Below, one piece after another: positions 35,239 to 42,401 of a stretch of 64,000 bases of DNA; within the stretch, counting starts at the first letter, position 1; the number at the start of each line of letters is the position of its first letter. The position numbers and the translations under genes were made by a program. Below the pieces are notes generated by a model, which had not been told where the DNA came from, searched no databases, and worked only from the letters and a program-made list of their open reading frames with translations. The stretch is from the NCBI RefSeq assembly GCF_042648965.1, contig NZ_JBHRYJ010000002.1:496001-560000 (forward strand). The letters are read 5' to 3'. Source of the DNA: Ferrovibrio xuzhouensis (GTDB lineage: Bacteria > Pseudomonadota > Alphaproteobacteria > Ferrovibrionales > Ferrovibrionaceae).

Positions 35239-35958
35239 TCATGCCACTGCTGCGATTTCTTCGGCGATGGCGCGCGCGCTCGCCTCCGGGTCGGCCGCCT
35301 CGGTGATCGGCCGGCCGATCACCAGATGGTCGGCGCCGAGCGCCAGCGCCTCGGCCGGGGTCATCACCCGTTTCTGGTCGCCGGCGGCGCTGCCTTTCGG
35401 GCGGATGCCGGGCACCACCAGCTTGAAATCCGGGCCGCAGGTCTCGCGCAGCATGGCGATCTCGCTGGCGGCGCAGACCACGCCGTCGGCGCCGTTGTCC
35501 TGGGCCAGCCGGGCCAGCCGCTTCACATAGGTGCTGACATCCTCGGTGACGCCGATGGCGGCGAGGTCGCTGGCATCCAGCGAGGTCAGCGCGGTGACGG
35601 CCAGGATCATCGGCCGCTGGCGGGCGGCCTGTGCCCCCTCGACGGCGGCGCGGATCATCGCCGGGCCGCCGGCGGCATGGATGGTCAGCATCATCGGCCC
35701 CATCGCCACGGCGGCGGAACGGACGGCGCCGGCCACGGTGTTGGGGATGTCGTGGAATTTCAGGTCGAGGAACAGCGGCGTGCCCTGGGGCAGGATAGCG
35801 CGCACCTCGGTCGGGCCGTAGGCGGTGAAGAACTCCTTGCCGAGCTTGACGCCGAAGCCGGCGGCAGCGGCGGCCCGGGCGCAGCGGGCGGCAAAAGCCA
35901 GCTCGATGGTGTCGATGGCGCAGAAGACCGGGGCGAGGCGGGGGCGGGTATGAGTCAT
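35239..35958 (-). CDS. pyrF: Orotidine 5'-phosphate decarboxylase
   Basis: A 239-residue decarboxylase making UMP. The catalytic Asp-x-Lys-x-x-Asp motif is LDLKFHDIPNTV. The C-terminal phosphate site is VVPGIRPKG and LVIGRPIT. It is the first gene of the minus-strand set that continues into trpF. Pairing of pyrimidine and tryptophan genes here is a common alphaproteobacterial order and reflects shared PRPP use. Confidence 0.96.
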   Translation of the reverse strand: MTHTRPRLAPVFCAIDTIELAFAARCARAAAAAGFGVKLGKEFFTAYGPTEVRAILPQGTPLFLDLKFHDIPNTVAGAVRSAAVAMGPMMLTIHAAGGPAMIRAAVEGAQAARQRPMILAVTALTSLDASDLAAIGVTEDVSTYVKRLARLAQDNGADGVVCAASEIAMLRETCGPDFKLVVPGIRPKGSAAGDQKRVMTPAEALALGADHLVIGRPITEAADPEASARAIAEEIAAVA

Positions 35959-36041
35959 GGGCCGGGCTTATAGCCGAAACGGCGGCTGAAGTCTCCCCCT
36001 GCGGCAGCCGGAAACCGCCCCGGACGGGCCGTCCAAACGCC

Positions 36042-36890
36042 TCAGTTCTTTCGGGAAACCGGCATTTCCGCGGCTTCGGGCCGGCGCGCCGCCACCCCTG
36101 CGCTCCGGGCCAGCGCCCGGGCCAGATGGTCGGCCCAGCACAGGTAACCCAGGTCGTTCTGGTGCAGGCCGTCGGGCGACAGGATATCGGTCTGCCGCAG
36201 CTGCCCGGACTTGACCCAGGCCTTCATGGTGGCGAAGCGGCGGAACAGGGCGACGCCGTTTTCGGCGGCGACGTCGCGCAGGATAATCTGCATGGTCTTC
36301 CAGTCCGGATCGGCCAGTACCCTGGGGGCATATTGCAGGTCGATCAGCACCACGTCGGTGCCGGCGGCTTTCAGTTCGGCGATGCCGGCGGCGATGCGGT
36401 CGCGGTATCGCATGACGCCCTGCGAGCGCAGCACGGCATTGGTGCCGAGCTGCCACAGCACCAGGTCGGGCTTGTGGTCGATGACATCGGCGCGCAGGCG
36501 CTTTTCCATCTCGTCAATGTCCTGGCCGTTGATGCCGCGGTTGAGCATTTTCACCGGCCCGCCACCCAGCACCTGCGGCCACAGCCGTTCGAGCTGGGCG
36601 GTATAGCTATGTTCGGGCGAGGAGGCGCCGGCGCCGCCGGTCGACGACGAGCCGAGCGCCACCACGGTCACTGCCTCGTGACGGGCGAGCCGGGCCGCCA
36701 GCCGGGGCAGCGGCTGGCCGAGATCAAGCAAAGCGTCAGGGGCATGGCAGGGCAGCGGGTTGCGTTCGGCGGCATGGCCGTCGGCCGCCGACAGCATGGC
36801 GAGCGGCGCAGCCAGCAACAGCCCGGCCAGCAGCAGACGGGGTACGGCGCGACGAAAAGGGCGGCGGAAGACCATGCGGCAGGGGCTCAT
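36042..36890 (-). CDS. Secreted SGNH/GDSL hydrolase (third gene of OpgC operon)
   Basis: A 282-residue exported SGNH hydrolase. An N-terminal signal (RLLLAGLLLAAPLAMLSA) ends at an AEA/AE-type site. SGNH blocks: Ser in VALGSSSTGGAG, Gly in NRGINGQD, Asn in WQLGTNAVLR, and Asp/His in SPDGLHQNDLGY. The fold fits esterases or acyltransferases that act on O-acyl groups of envelope glycans. It overlaps the preceding SGNH gene by ATGA, and that gene overlaps the OpgC-like gene the same way, so all three act as one unit. The acyl substrate is unknown. Confidence 0.85.
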   Translation of the reverse strand: MSPCRMVFRRPFRRAVPRLLLAGLLLAAPLAMLSAADGHAAERNPLPCHAPDALLDLGQPLPRLAARLARHEAVTVVALGSSSTGGAGASSPEHSYTAQLERLWPQVLGGGPVKMLNRGINGQDIDEMEKRLRADVIDHKPDLVLWQLGTNAVLRSQGVMRYRDRIAAGIAELKAAGTDVVLIDLQYAPRVLADPDWKTMQIILRDVAAENGVALFRRFATMKAWVKSGQLRQTDILSPDGLHQNDLGYLCWADHLARALARSAGVAARRPEAAEMPVSRKN

Positions 36891-37660
36891 TGCGGCGGCA
36901 GCCTGGCGGCCCGGGCGATCATGTCGGCCAGCAGGCCGGCAATGCAGCGGTTCTGCGCCTCGGCCACCAGCATCTGCATGGCCAGATCGTCGGTACGGGT
37001 GTCGAAGGTGCCGTTATCGGCCCAATGGCGCATGATGTCGAAGCGCGGGAAGATCACGACATCCTCGGCATTGCCGAGCTGGCTCATTACCCGGTCGTAG
37101 GGGGCGACATCGACCATCACCGACAGCCGCATACGGTACTGCGGCGCCATCAGCACCACGTCGATGCCGGATTTACGCAGGGCGGCGATGCCGTCTTCCA
37201 GCGCGGCGCTGAAATCGTTGATGTCGATCTGCTGCGCGGCATCGACATTGCCGGTCTGCCACAGCACCAGGTCGGGCTGCATCGGCGCCACGGTTCTGGC
37301 CAGCTTCTCGGCCATCTGCATGGCGGTATGGTTTTTTTCCGACAGGTTGTCGATCTGCAGCAGGACGCCGGGCAGGCGGGTTTCCAGCGCCGCTTGCAGG
37401 CCGGCGGCATAGGAGCGCGGCAGGCCCTTGGTGGTCGGCATCGACGAACTGGTGCCGAGCACCACGACGTGCACCGGCAGGCGGGCCTGCAGCTTTTTCG
37501 TCACCTGCGGCAGCGGCGTGTCGACGAAGGTCAGGCTCTCGGGCACGGCGCAGCGCGTGTCGCTATCGGCAGCAGCGCCCGTCGCAGGCAGCAGCCATGC
37601 ACTGCCCGGTGCCAGCACCAGCACCAGGGCGATCGCCGCCCGCCGCAACAGCCTTGTCAT
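36887..37660 (-). CDS. Secreted SGNH-like hydrolase, divergent paralogue (second gene of OpgC operon)
   Basis: A 257-residue exported protein (signal LLRRAAIALVLVLAPGSAWLLPATGAAA). It shares layout with its downstream neighbour: VVVLGTSSSMPTTKG replaces the GSSSTGG block, and VLWQTGNVDAAQ replaces WQLGTNAV. The block III Asn is kept (TGNVDA) but block V lacks a clear DGLH, being FDTRTDDLAM. Catalysis may therefore be altered or lost, and a non-catalytic partner role is possible. ATGA overlaps on both sides show strict coupling with the acyltransferase and the other SGNH protein. Confidence 0.75.
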   Translation of the reverse strand: MTRLLRRAAIALVLVLAPGSAWLLPATGAAADSDTRCAVPESLTFVDTPLPQVTKKLQARLPVHVVVLGTSSSMPTTKGLPRSYAAGLQAALETRLPGVLLQIDNLSEKNHTAMQMAEKLARTVAPMQPDLVLWQTGNVDAAQQIDINDFSAALEDGIAALRKSGIDVVLMAPQYRMRLSVMVDVAPYDRVMSQLGNAEDVVIFPRFDIMRHWADNGTFDTRTDDLAMQMLVAEAQNRCIAGLLADMIARAARLPPQ

Positions 37661-38922
37661 GACCCCACCCCGCCGGCAGCCTTGCCGCCCTCGGCCTGCT
37701 TATACCATTTCAGCAGCCCGGCGAGAGCCACCATCAGTACAATGCCGGCAAGGCTGACTGCCACCTGTGCGAGCAGGCCGCGTGCAATCTCGCTAAGAAG
37801 GAAATGTGCGGCAAACGACAGGAAGATGCCGGCACAGAAGACATGCAGTGAATGCTGGCCGCAGAGCACCAGCGGCTGGGCGATGCGCCAGGTCAGGAAC
37901 CGCGATTCCGGTCGCACCAGCAGGATCACCAGCCAGGCCTGGGCGAAGAAATGCAGCAGCCGCCAGACATCCATCTCGGTCTTGTCGATCGGATAGAGCA
38001 CCCGGGCCAGCCAGCGCGGGATATAGACCGACCACGGCTGGTGCAGCCAGGTCAGCACGATCAGGAAGGAAAACAGCAGGTAGAGCACGGCCAGCACGGT
38101 GACCGGCCGGCGTGGCAGCAGCTGCAGCCAGGGCGCCGCATGGCGGCGCATGGCGCACCAGGCGCCGAGGATGAACAGGAACTGCCAGGCGAAGGGATTG
38201 AAGAACCAGCCGCCATGCGGATAGGCCGGCAGGTTCCAGTGAGTGAACTGCACGACAAACCACAGCACGAAGGAGGTGGCCAGCACCAGCGCCGGTCGCC
38301 GCATCATCAGCCACATCACCGGCGGGAAGGTCGCCATCAGCGCGATATACATGGGCAGCACGTCCATGTTGACCGGCTTGAACTTCAGGATCAGCGCCTG
38401 CAGCATCAGCACCTGCGGCGCTTCGAACAGCGGCCCGATATTCATCTCTTCCGCCAGCGCCTCGTTGTAGCGCGTCGCCAGCCAGGCGATCTGGGCGACG
38501 AAGATGATGAACAGGAAGATATGCGCGGTGTAGATCTGCCAGACCCGCTTCCAGATCCGCGCCATGCCGACCACGAAACCCTGCTTCTGCATGGCGCCGC
38601 TGTAGGCAAGGAACACCGAATAGCCGGAGATGAAGACGAAGACCTCGGTGGCGTCCGAGAAACCGTAATTGCGGTTGGAAATCCAGCTCACCACATTGTC
38701 GGGAATGTGGTTGAGGAAGATGAAGATCAGCGACACCCCGCGGAAGAAATCGAGCCGCAGGTCGCGCACCTTCGGCGCCGGCGCCGGCGCACGGGGCGCC
38801 GTGGCGGCGGGCGTGACGGGGGCTGCGACGGCATGCGGCAGGCCGGCCTCGGCCATGACAGGGGTATCCTCCGGGGTATCCGCCTGTTCGGCATCATGCC
38901 GAAGCGCTAGAATGGCGTCCAT
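37657..38922 (-). CDS. opgC: OpgC family membrane acyltransferase/succinyltransferase
   Basis: A 421-residue integral membrane protein with about ten hydrophobic helices, matching the OpgC/MdoC group (LRLDFFRGVSLIFIFLNHIP, NYGFSDATEVFVFISGYSV). OpgC adds succinyl groups to osmoregulated periplasmic glucans. Residues 1-45 form an Ala/Pro-rich cytoplasmic tail. ATG 38922 is used; an internal ATG at about 38856 would remove the tail. It is the first of three coupled genes with two SGNH hydrolases, and is divergent from a polysaccharide deacetylase with only ~25 bp between, so the two promoters overlap coding sequence. The glucan synthase genes opgGH are not here. Confidence 0.85.
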   Translation of the reverse strand: MDAILALRHDAEQADTPEDTPVMAEAGLPHAVAAPVTPAATAPRAPAPAPKVRDLRLDFFRGVSLIFIFLNHIPDNVVSWISNRNYGFSDATEVFVFISGYSVFLAYSGAMQKQGFVVGMARIWKRVWQIYTAHIFLFIIFVAQIAWLATRYNEALAEEMNIGPLFEAPQVLMLQALILKFKPVNMDVLPMYIALMATFPPVMWLMMRRPALVLATSFVLWFVVQFTHWNLPAYPHGGWFFNPFAWQFLFILGAWCAMRRHAAPWLQLLPRRPVTVLAVLYLLFSFLIVLTWLHQPWSVYIPRWLARVLYPIDKTEMDVWRLLHFFAQAWLVILLVRPESRFLTWRIAQPLVLCGQHSLHVFCAGIFLSFAAHFLLSEIARGLLAQVAVSLAGIVLMVALAGLLKWYKQAEGGKAAGGVGS

Positions 38923-38947
38923 GCCCCTCCCGCCCCGTCGAGCCGCC

Positions 38948-40036
38948 ATGCCGCGAAATTTCCGGTCACTCCGCTCCCTGTCCCTGCCGGCCGCCTTGCT
39001 GGCTTCCGCAATGCTGATGGCTGCATCGCCGGCCCGTGCCGCCGATCCGCAGCCCGGCAGCCTGCCACCGGACGCCATCCCGCATGCATCGGTGCTGATG
39101 TTCCACCGCTTCGGCGAGAATACGGTGCCCAGCACCAACATCCGCCTCGACCAGTTCGATGCCATGCTGGCCGCGCTGAAATCCGGCGGCTATCACGTGC
39201 TGCCGCTGCCCGAGATCGTCGCGGCGCTGAAAGCCAACAAGCCGCTGCCCGACCATGCCGTGGCGCTGACCGCCGATGACGGCTATGTCTCCAGCTTCAC
39301 CGAAGGCTGGCCGCGCATGAAAAAGGCCGGCCTGCCGTTCACCCTCTTCATCGCCACCGGTCCGATCGACCAGCATCTGCGCGGTTATCTCACCTGGGAC
39401 CAGATCCGCCAGATGAAGAAAGAGGGCGTCACCATCGGCGCCCACAGCAACGACCATCCGTCGCTGCCGGCGCTGACGCCTGAGGCGATGAAGGCCGATC
39501 TCGACACCTCGATGAAACGCTTCGAGCAGGAAATCGGCGAACGGCCGAAGCTGTTCGCCTGGCCGTTCGGCGAGTGGGACACCAGGAGCATGGCCGTGGT
39601 GAAAGCCATGGGCTACGACGCCGCCTTCGGCCAGCAGTCCGGCGTGGCGCATGCGAAGCACGACCTGTACTGGTTGCCGCGCTTTCCGATGAACGAGCAT
39701 TACGGCTCGGTCGACCGCATGCTGATGGCAGTCAACGCCCTGCCGCTGCCGGTCAGTGACATCACGCCGGACGACGTGCTCATAAAGCTCGGCCAGACCG
39801 AGAACCCGCCGGCGCTGCGCTTCACCGTGCTGCCGGGGCTGGAGCGCATGAAAGAGTTGCTCTGCTATACCGGCCCGGGCGACCGTATTGCCTTGAAGGA
39901 CCTTGGCGGCAACCGCTACGAGGCGAAACCCGACAAGGCGTTCCAGCCGCCGCGCGACCGCATCAGCTGCACCCTGCCGACCGCCGAGAAGAGCCGCTTC
40001 CGCTGGTTCGGCATCCAGTTCACGGTACAGAAGTAG
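38948..40036 (+). CDS. Secreted polysaccharide deacetylase (NodB-fold)
   Basis: A 362-residue exported carbohydrate esterase 4 protein. The signal peptide ends near ARA (residue 31). The metal and catalytic sites are ALTADDGY (Asp110, Asp111) and the metal-binding HSNDH (His166, His170); RPKLFAWPFGEWD is the usual motif 3. A ~110-residue C-terminal extension follows with two Cys (LLCYTGPGD, ISCTLP), possibly a disulfide. Family members remove N- or O-acetyl groups from glycans. ATG 38921 would give nine more residues. It is divergent from opgC and may act on the same envelope glycan, an inference from position. Confidence 0.87.
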   Translation: MPRNFRSLRSLSLPAALLASAMLMAASPARAADPQPGSLPPDAIPHASVLMFHRFGENTVPSTNIRLDQFDAMLAALKSGGYHVLPLPEIVAALKANKPLPDHAVALTADDGYVSSFTEGWPRMKKAGLPFTLFIATGPIDQHLRGYLTWDQIRQMKKEGVTIGAHSNDHPSLPALTPEAMKADLDTSMKRFEQEIGERPKLFAWPFGEWDTRSMAVVKAMGYDAAFGQQSGVAHAKHDLYWLPRFPMNEHYGSVDRMLMAVNALPLPVSDITPDDVLIKLGQTENPPALRFTVLPGLERMKELLCYTGPGDRIALKDLGGNRYEAKPDKAFQPPRDRISCTLPTAEKSRFRWFGIQFTVQK

Positions 40037-40085
40037 ACGCCTGCACTTCCGCAAGATTTGTCAAAACCGGCCATGCTAGCGTCTG

Positions 40086-40107
40086 CCTCGGTTGATCATC
40101 ACCGAGG
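40086..40107 (+). promoter_or_regulatory. Perfect inverted repeat covering the Shine-Dalgarno of the AraC-type gene
   Basis: CCTCGGT (40086-40092) and ACCGAGG (40101-40107) form a perfect 7-bp palindrome around TGATCATC. The right arm holds the GAGG ribosome-binding site of the AraC/GyrI gene (ATG 40114). It could be an operator for autoregulation or an mRNA hairpin that hides the binding site. Confidence 0.4.
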
Positions 40108-40113
40108 CCCGCC

Positions 40114-40986
40114 ATGCCCGAACTTGCACCCGAAGACAGCGCCAGCCAGGCCGGCTATATCCGCCGCTTCGCCCGCGTCATCGACTATATCTATGCCCAT
40201 CTCGACGAGGCGCCGGATCTCAACACGCTGGCCGAGGTGGCGGCCCTGTCGCCCTGGCACTGGCACCGCATCTGGCAGGCGGTCTACGGCGAATCCGTCG
40301 TCGGCACGGTGAAGCGCCTGTGGCTGCAGCGTGCGGCTGCCGATCTTACCCATAGCGACCAGCCGCTCGAGGCGATCTGGCCGCGCGCCGGCTATGCCAG
40401 CCTCGCCGCCTTCAGCCGCGCCTTCCGCGACGCCTACGGCCTGCCGCCGGCGGAATACCGCAAGACCGGCAGCCATACCCGCTTCACCCAGCCTGCCGCC
40501 CGTACCGGAGACTTCGCCATGCGCACCGTCGAAATCCACCAGCTTGAACCCGCCGCTCTGGCCGTGATCCCGCACCAGGGCAGCTATATGGAAATCGGCC
40601 GGGCCTTCGAGACCCTGTTCGGCACGCTGGCTGCCCGCGATCTGCTGCGTCCAGGCCTGTGCATGAAGGGTCTGTTCTATTCCGACCCGACATCGGTACC
40701 CGAGGCCGACCTGCGCTCGGCAGCCGGCATCCTGCTGCCCGATCCGGCGTTTCCCGTCGCGCCGCCGCTGGAGCGCGCCTTCCTGCGCGGCGGCGATTAT
40801 GCCGTGCTGCGCCACAAGGGACCCTATTCGGATATGAGGGCCGCCTATGACTGGCTTTATGGCGAATGGCTGGTGCAGTCGAGCCGCGAGGCCGCCGATG
40901 CGCCGGTCTTCGAGGATTACCTCAACAATCCGCGCGAAGTGGCGCCGACTGAACTGCTGACCGATATCTGCCTACCATTGAAGTGA
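40114..40986 (+). CDS. AraC family regulator with GyrI-like effector domain
   Basis: A 290-residue protein. Residues ~15-115 are an AraC-type double helix-turn-helix (LNTLAEVAALSPWHWHRIW, AGYASLAAFSRAFRDAYGLPPAEYR). The rest (~130-290) is a GyrI/BmrR-like small-molecule binding domain (VEIHQLEPAALAVIPHQGSY, ... PTELLTDICLPLK). This order is found in Rob/SoxS-like sensors of lipophilic or toxic compounds, often controlling efflux. Its targets are not known. A perfect palindrome overlaps its ribosome-binding site. A GC-rich hairpin (41000-41031) without a T-run follows the stop. Confidence 0.93.
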   Translation: MPELAPEDSASQAGYIRRFARVIDYIYAHLDEAPDLNTLAEVAALSPWHWHRIWQAVYGESVVGTVKRLWLQRAAADLTHSDQPLEAIWPRAGYASLAAFSRAFRDAYGLPPAEYRKTGSHTRFTQPAARTGDFAMRTVEIHQLEPAALAVIPHQGSYMEIGRAFETLFGTLAARDLLRPGLCMKGLFYSDPTSVPEADLRSAAGILLPDPAFPVAPPLERAFLRGGDYAVLRHKGPYSDMRAAYDWLYGEWLVQSSREAADAPVFEDYLNNPREVAPTELLTDICLPLK

Positions 40987-41173
40987 CATGGCGGCCGGGC
41001 CGCCCGGCCACCGCTTCTGCCGGCCGGGCGGTCTGGCGGTTACCGGGTTATTGCCGCCGCCGGTTTCCGTCCGGCCCGCGCGAATTGCTCTTTACCGCCG
41101 CGAGGATTCCTGCGCGCAGTGAAGCGGCTCGCCCCGAGGGGCCGTCCGGCCCCATCCCCAGGAGACCGCCACG

Positions 41174-42145
41174 ATGCTTTCCCTGCGCCCTGCCTGCCGC
41201 CTGCTGCCGCGTCTTGCCTGTCTTGTCATGGGTCTCGTGCTCGGCGCTGCTGCCCCGGGCACGGTCGCATCGGCCGAGACGACCAAGGTGGCGAAGCCGA
41301 TGGAAAAACTGCCGGCCGGCTTTCATGCCGCCACGGCCAAGGTGAACGGCACCACGCTGTATTACCGTATCGGTGGCAAGGGCAGCGCGGTGCTGCTGCT
41401 GCATGGCTATGCCGAGACCGGCCATATGTGGCTGCCGGTGATGGCCGAACTGGCGAAACGCCATACCGTGATCGTGCCCGACCTGCGCGGCGCCGGTGCC
41501 TCGGCCAAGCCGGAGGGTGGCTATGACAAGAAAACCATGGCGCAGGATGCCCATGCCCTGGTCGCGGCGCTCGGTCAGAAGCAGACGGTCGTGGTCGGCC
41601 ATGACATCGGCCTGATGGTCGCCTATGCCTATGCGGCGCAGTTTCCGCAGCAGACGACAAAGGTCGTGCTGATGGATGCCTTCCTGCCCGGCATCGGCGA
41701 CTGGACCAAGGTCTGGCTGCTGCGCGACCTGTGGCATTTCCATTTCTACGGCAAGACGCCGCTGGCGCTGGTGCATGGCCGCGAGCGCATCTATTTCGAG
41801 CATTTCTGGAATGACTTCGCCGCCGACCCGAAGCATTCGCTGCCCGAGGCCGATCGCCGTTTCTATGCCGCCGCCTATGCCCAGCCCGGCGGCATGCGGG
41901 CGGGTTTTGAATACTTCAAGGCCTTCGAGCAGGATGCGAAGGATTTCGCCGGTTTTGGTGCCACCAAGCTCACCATGCCCTTCCTGGTACTGGCCGGCGA
42001 AAAGGCATCGGGGACCTTCCTGATCGAGCAGGGACGCCTGGTCGCCGAGAATGTCGATGGCCGCGTGGTGGCCGGATCGGGCCACTGGCTGATGGAGGAA
42101 GCGCCGAAGACGACGATTCCTGCCCTCGTCAGCTTCATCGACTGA
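41174..42145 (+). CDS. Secreted alpha/beta hydrolase, epoxide hydrolase/dehalogenase-like
   Basis: A 323-residue exported protein (signal to about residue 34, LVMGLVLGAAAPGTVASA). The alpha/beta hydrolase core has HGYAETGHMW (oxyanion region), nucleophile elbow VVGHDIGLMVAY where Asp144 replaces the usual Ser, and His in VAGSGHWLMEE. An Asp nucleophile with this cap type is typical of epoxide hydrolases and haloalkane or haloacetate dehalogenases, so it may open epoxides or release halide. Periplasmic location is unusual for detoxifying cytoplasmic relatives. AGGAG precedes the ATG. It ends 20 bp before the promoter of the ThrRS leader. Confidence 0.87.
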   Translation: MLSLRPACRLLPRLACLVMGLVLGAAAPGTVASAETTKVAKPMEKLPAGFHAATAKVNGTTLYYRIGGKGSAVLLLHGYAETGHMWLPVMAELAKRHTVIVPDLRGAGASAKPEGGYDKKTMAQDAHALVAALGQKQTVVVGHDIGLMVAYAYAAQFPQQTTKVVLMDAFLPGIGDWTKVWLLRDLWHFHFYGKTPLALVHGRERIYFEHFWNDFAADPKHSLPEADRRFYAAAYAQPGGMRAGFEYFKAFEQDAKDFAGFGATKLTMPFLVLAGEKASGTFLIEQGRLVAENVDGRVVAGSGHWLMEEAPKTTIPALVSFID

Positions 42146-42165
42146 GCGCGGTGAAATTTTCTGTC

Positions 42166-42194
42166 TTGACGCTGGCGGACTTGCCGCTTACCGT
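42166..42194 (+). promoter_or_regulatory. Sigma70-type promoter of the ThrRS-like leader
   Basis: TTGACG (42166-42171), a 17-bp spacer and TACCGT (42189-42194). The start of transcription would fall at about 42200-42201, only four or five bases before the leader ORF ATG at 42205, so the leader transcript would be nearly leaderless. Confidence 0.6.
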
Positions 42195-42204
42195 CCGCAG
42201 CACC

Positions 42205-42279
42205 ATGCAGCGCATTATTCTCACCGTCGTCGCTATTAAGGTTACCGCCACCGGCGGGGAGCCTGGTCGATGCGCGTGA
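42205..42279 (+). CDS. Leader peptide (24 aa, Thr/Ile/Val-rich) of the ThrRS-like gene
   Basis: A 24-codon ORF (ATG to TGA) just upstream of a terminator-like stem. Residues 4-16 (IILTVVAIKVTAT) contain three Ile, three Val, three Thr and one Leu codon. The end of the ORF (GGEPGRCA) overlaps a segment able to pair with the terminator's left arm. There is no Shine-Dalgarno, consistent with a near-leaderless transcript. This is the layout of an attenuator leader that reads charged tRNA levels, like thrL or ilvL in other bacteria. It matches no family that I can name and is too short for standard gene callers. Confidence 0.6.
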   Translation: MQRIILTVVAIKVTATGGEPGRCA

Positions 42280-42337
42280 GCAGATAAGCACAGCACAGAC
42301 AACCAGGGGCCCCGCCGGCGACGGACGGGGCCCCGGT
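42253..42337 (+). promoter_or_regulatory. Transcription attenuator (antiterminator / terminator alternatives)
   Basis: Segment A, GGCGGGGAGCCTGGT (42253-42267, inside the leader ORF), can pair with segment B, ACCAGGGGCCCCGCC (42302-42316), at 13 of 15 positions. Segment B's GGGGCCCCG (42306-42314) can instead pair with segment C, CGGGGCCCC (42326-42334), forming a nine-pair GC stem extended by ACC/GGT (42302-42304/42335-42337). The two are exclusive. A small CCGCC/GGCGG hairpin (42245-42257) could hide segment A. After the stem the tail GTCGTTTC is only weakly U-rich. Confidence 0.55.
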
Positions 42338-42401
42338 CGTTTCAGGGTTCCGTCTTTCCCCGGCAGGCTTCCGCCGCTACGGAAAACCACGGAGACCCGC
42401 C

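Noticed and set aside
38669..38947. N-terminal extension of the polysaccharide deacetylase frame
   Set aside because: It runs antisense to opgC, encodes Arg/Ser-rich residues and would bury the signal peptide that begins at 38948.
42205..42340. T-box riboswitch or other tRNA-sensing leader for the ThrRS-like gene
   Set aside because: No T-box consensus (AGGGTGGNACCGCG) or specifier-loop layout was found. The small ORF and the exclusive stems fit ribosome-mediated attenuation better.
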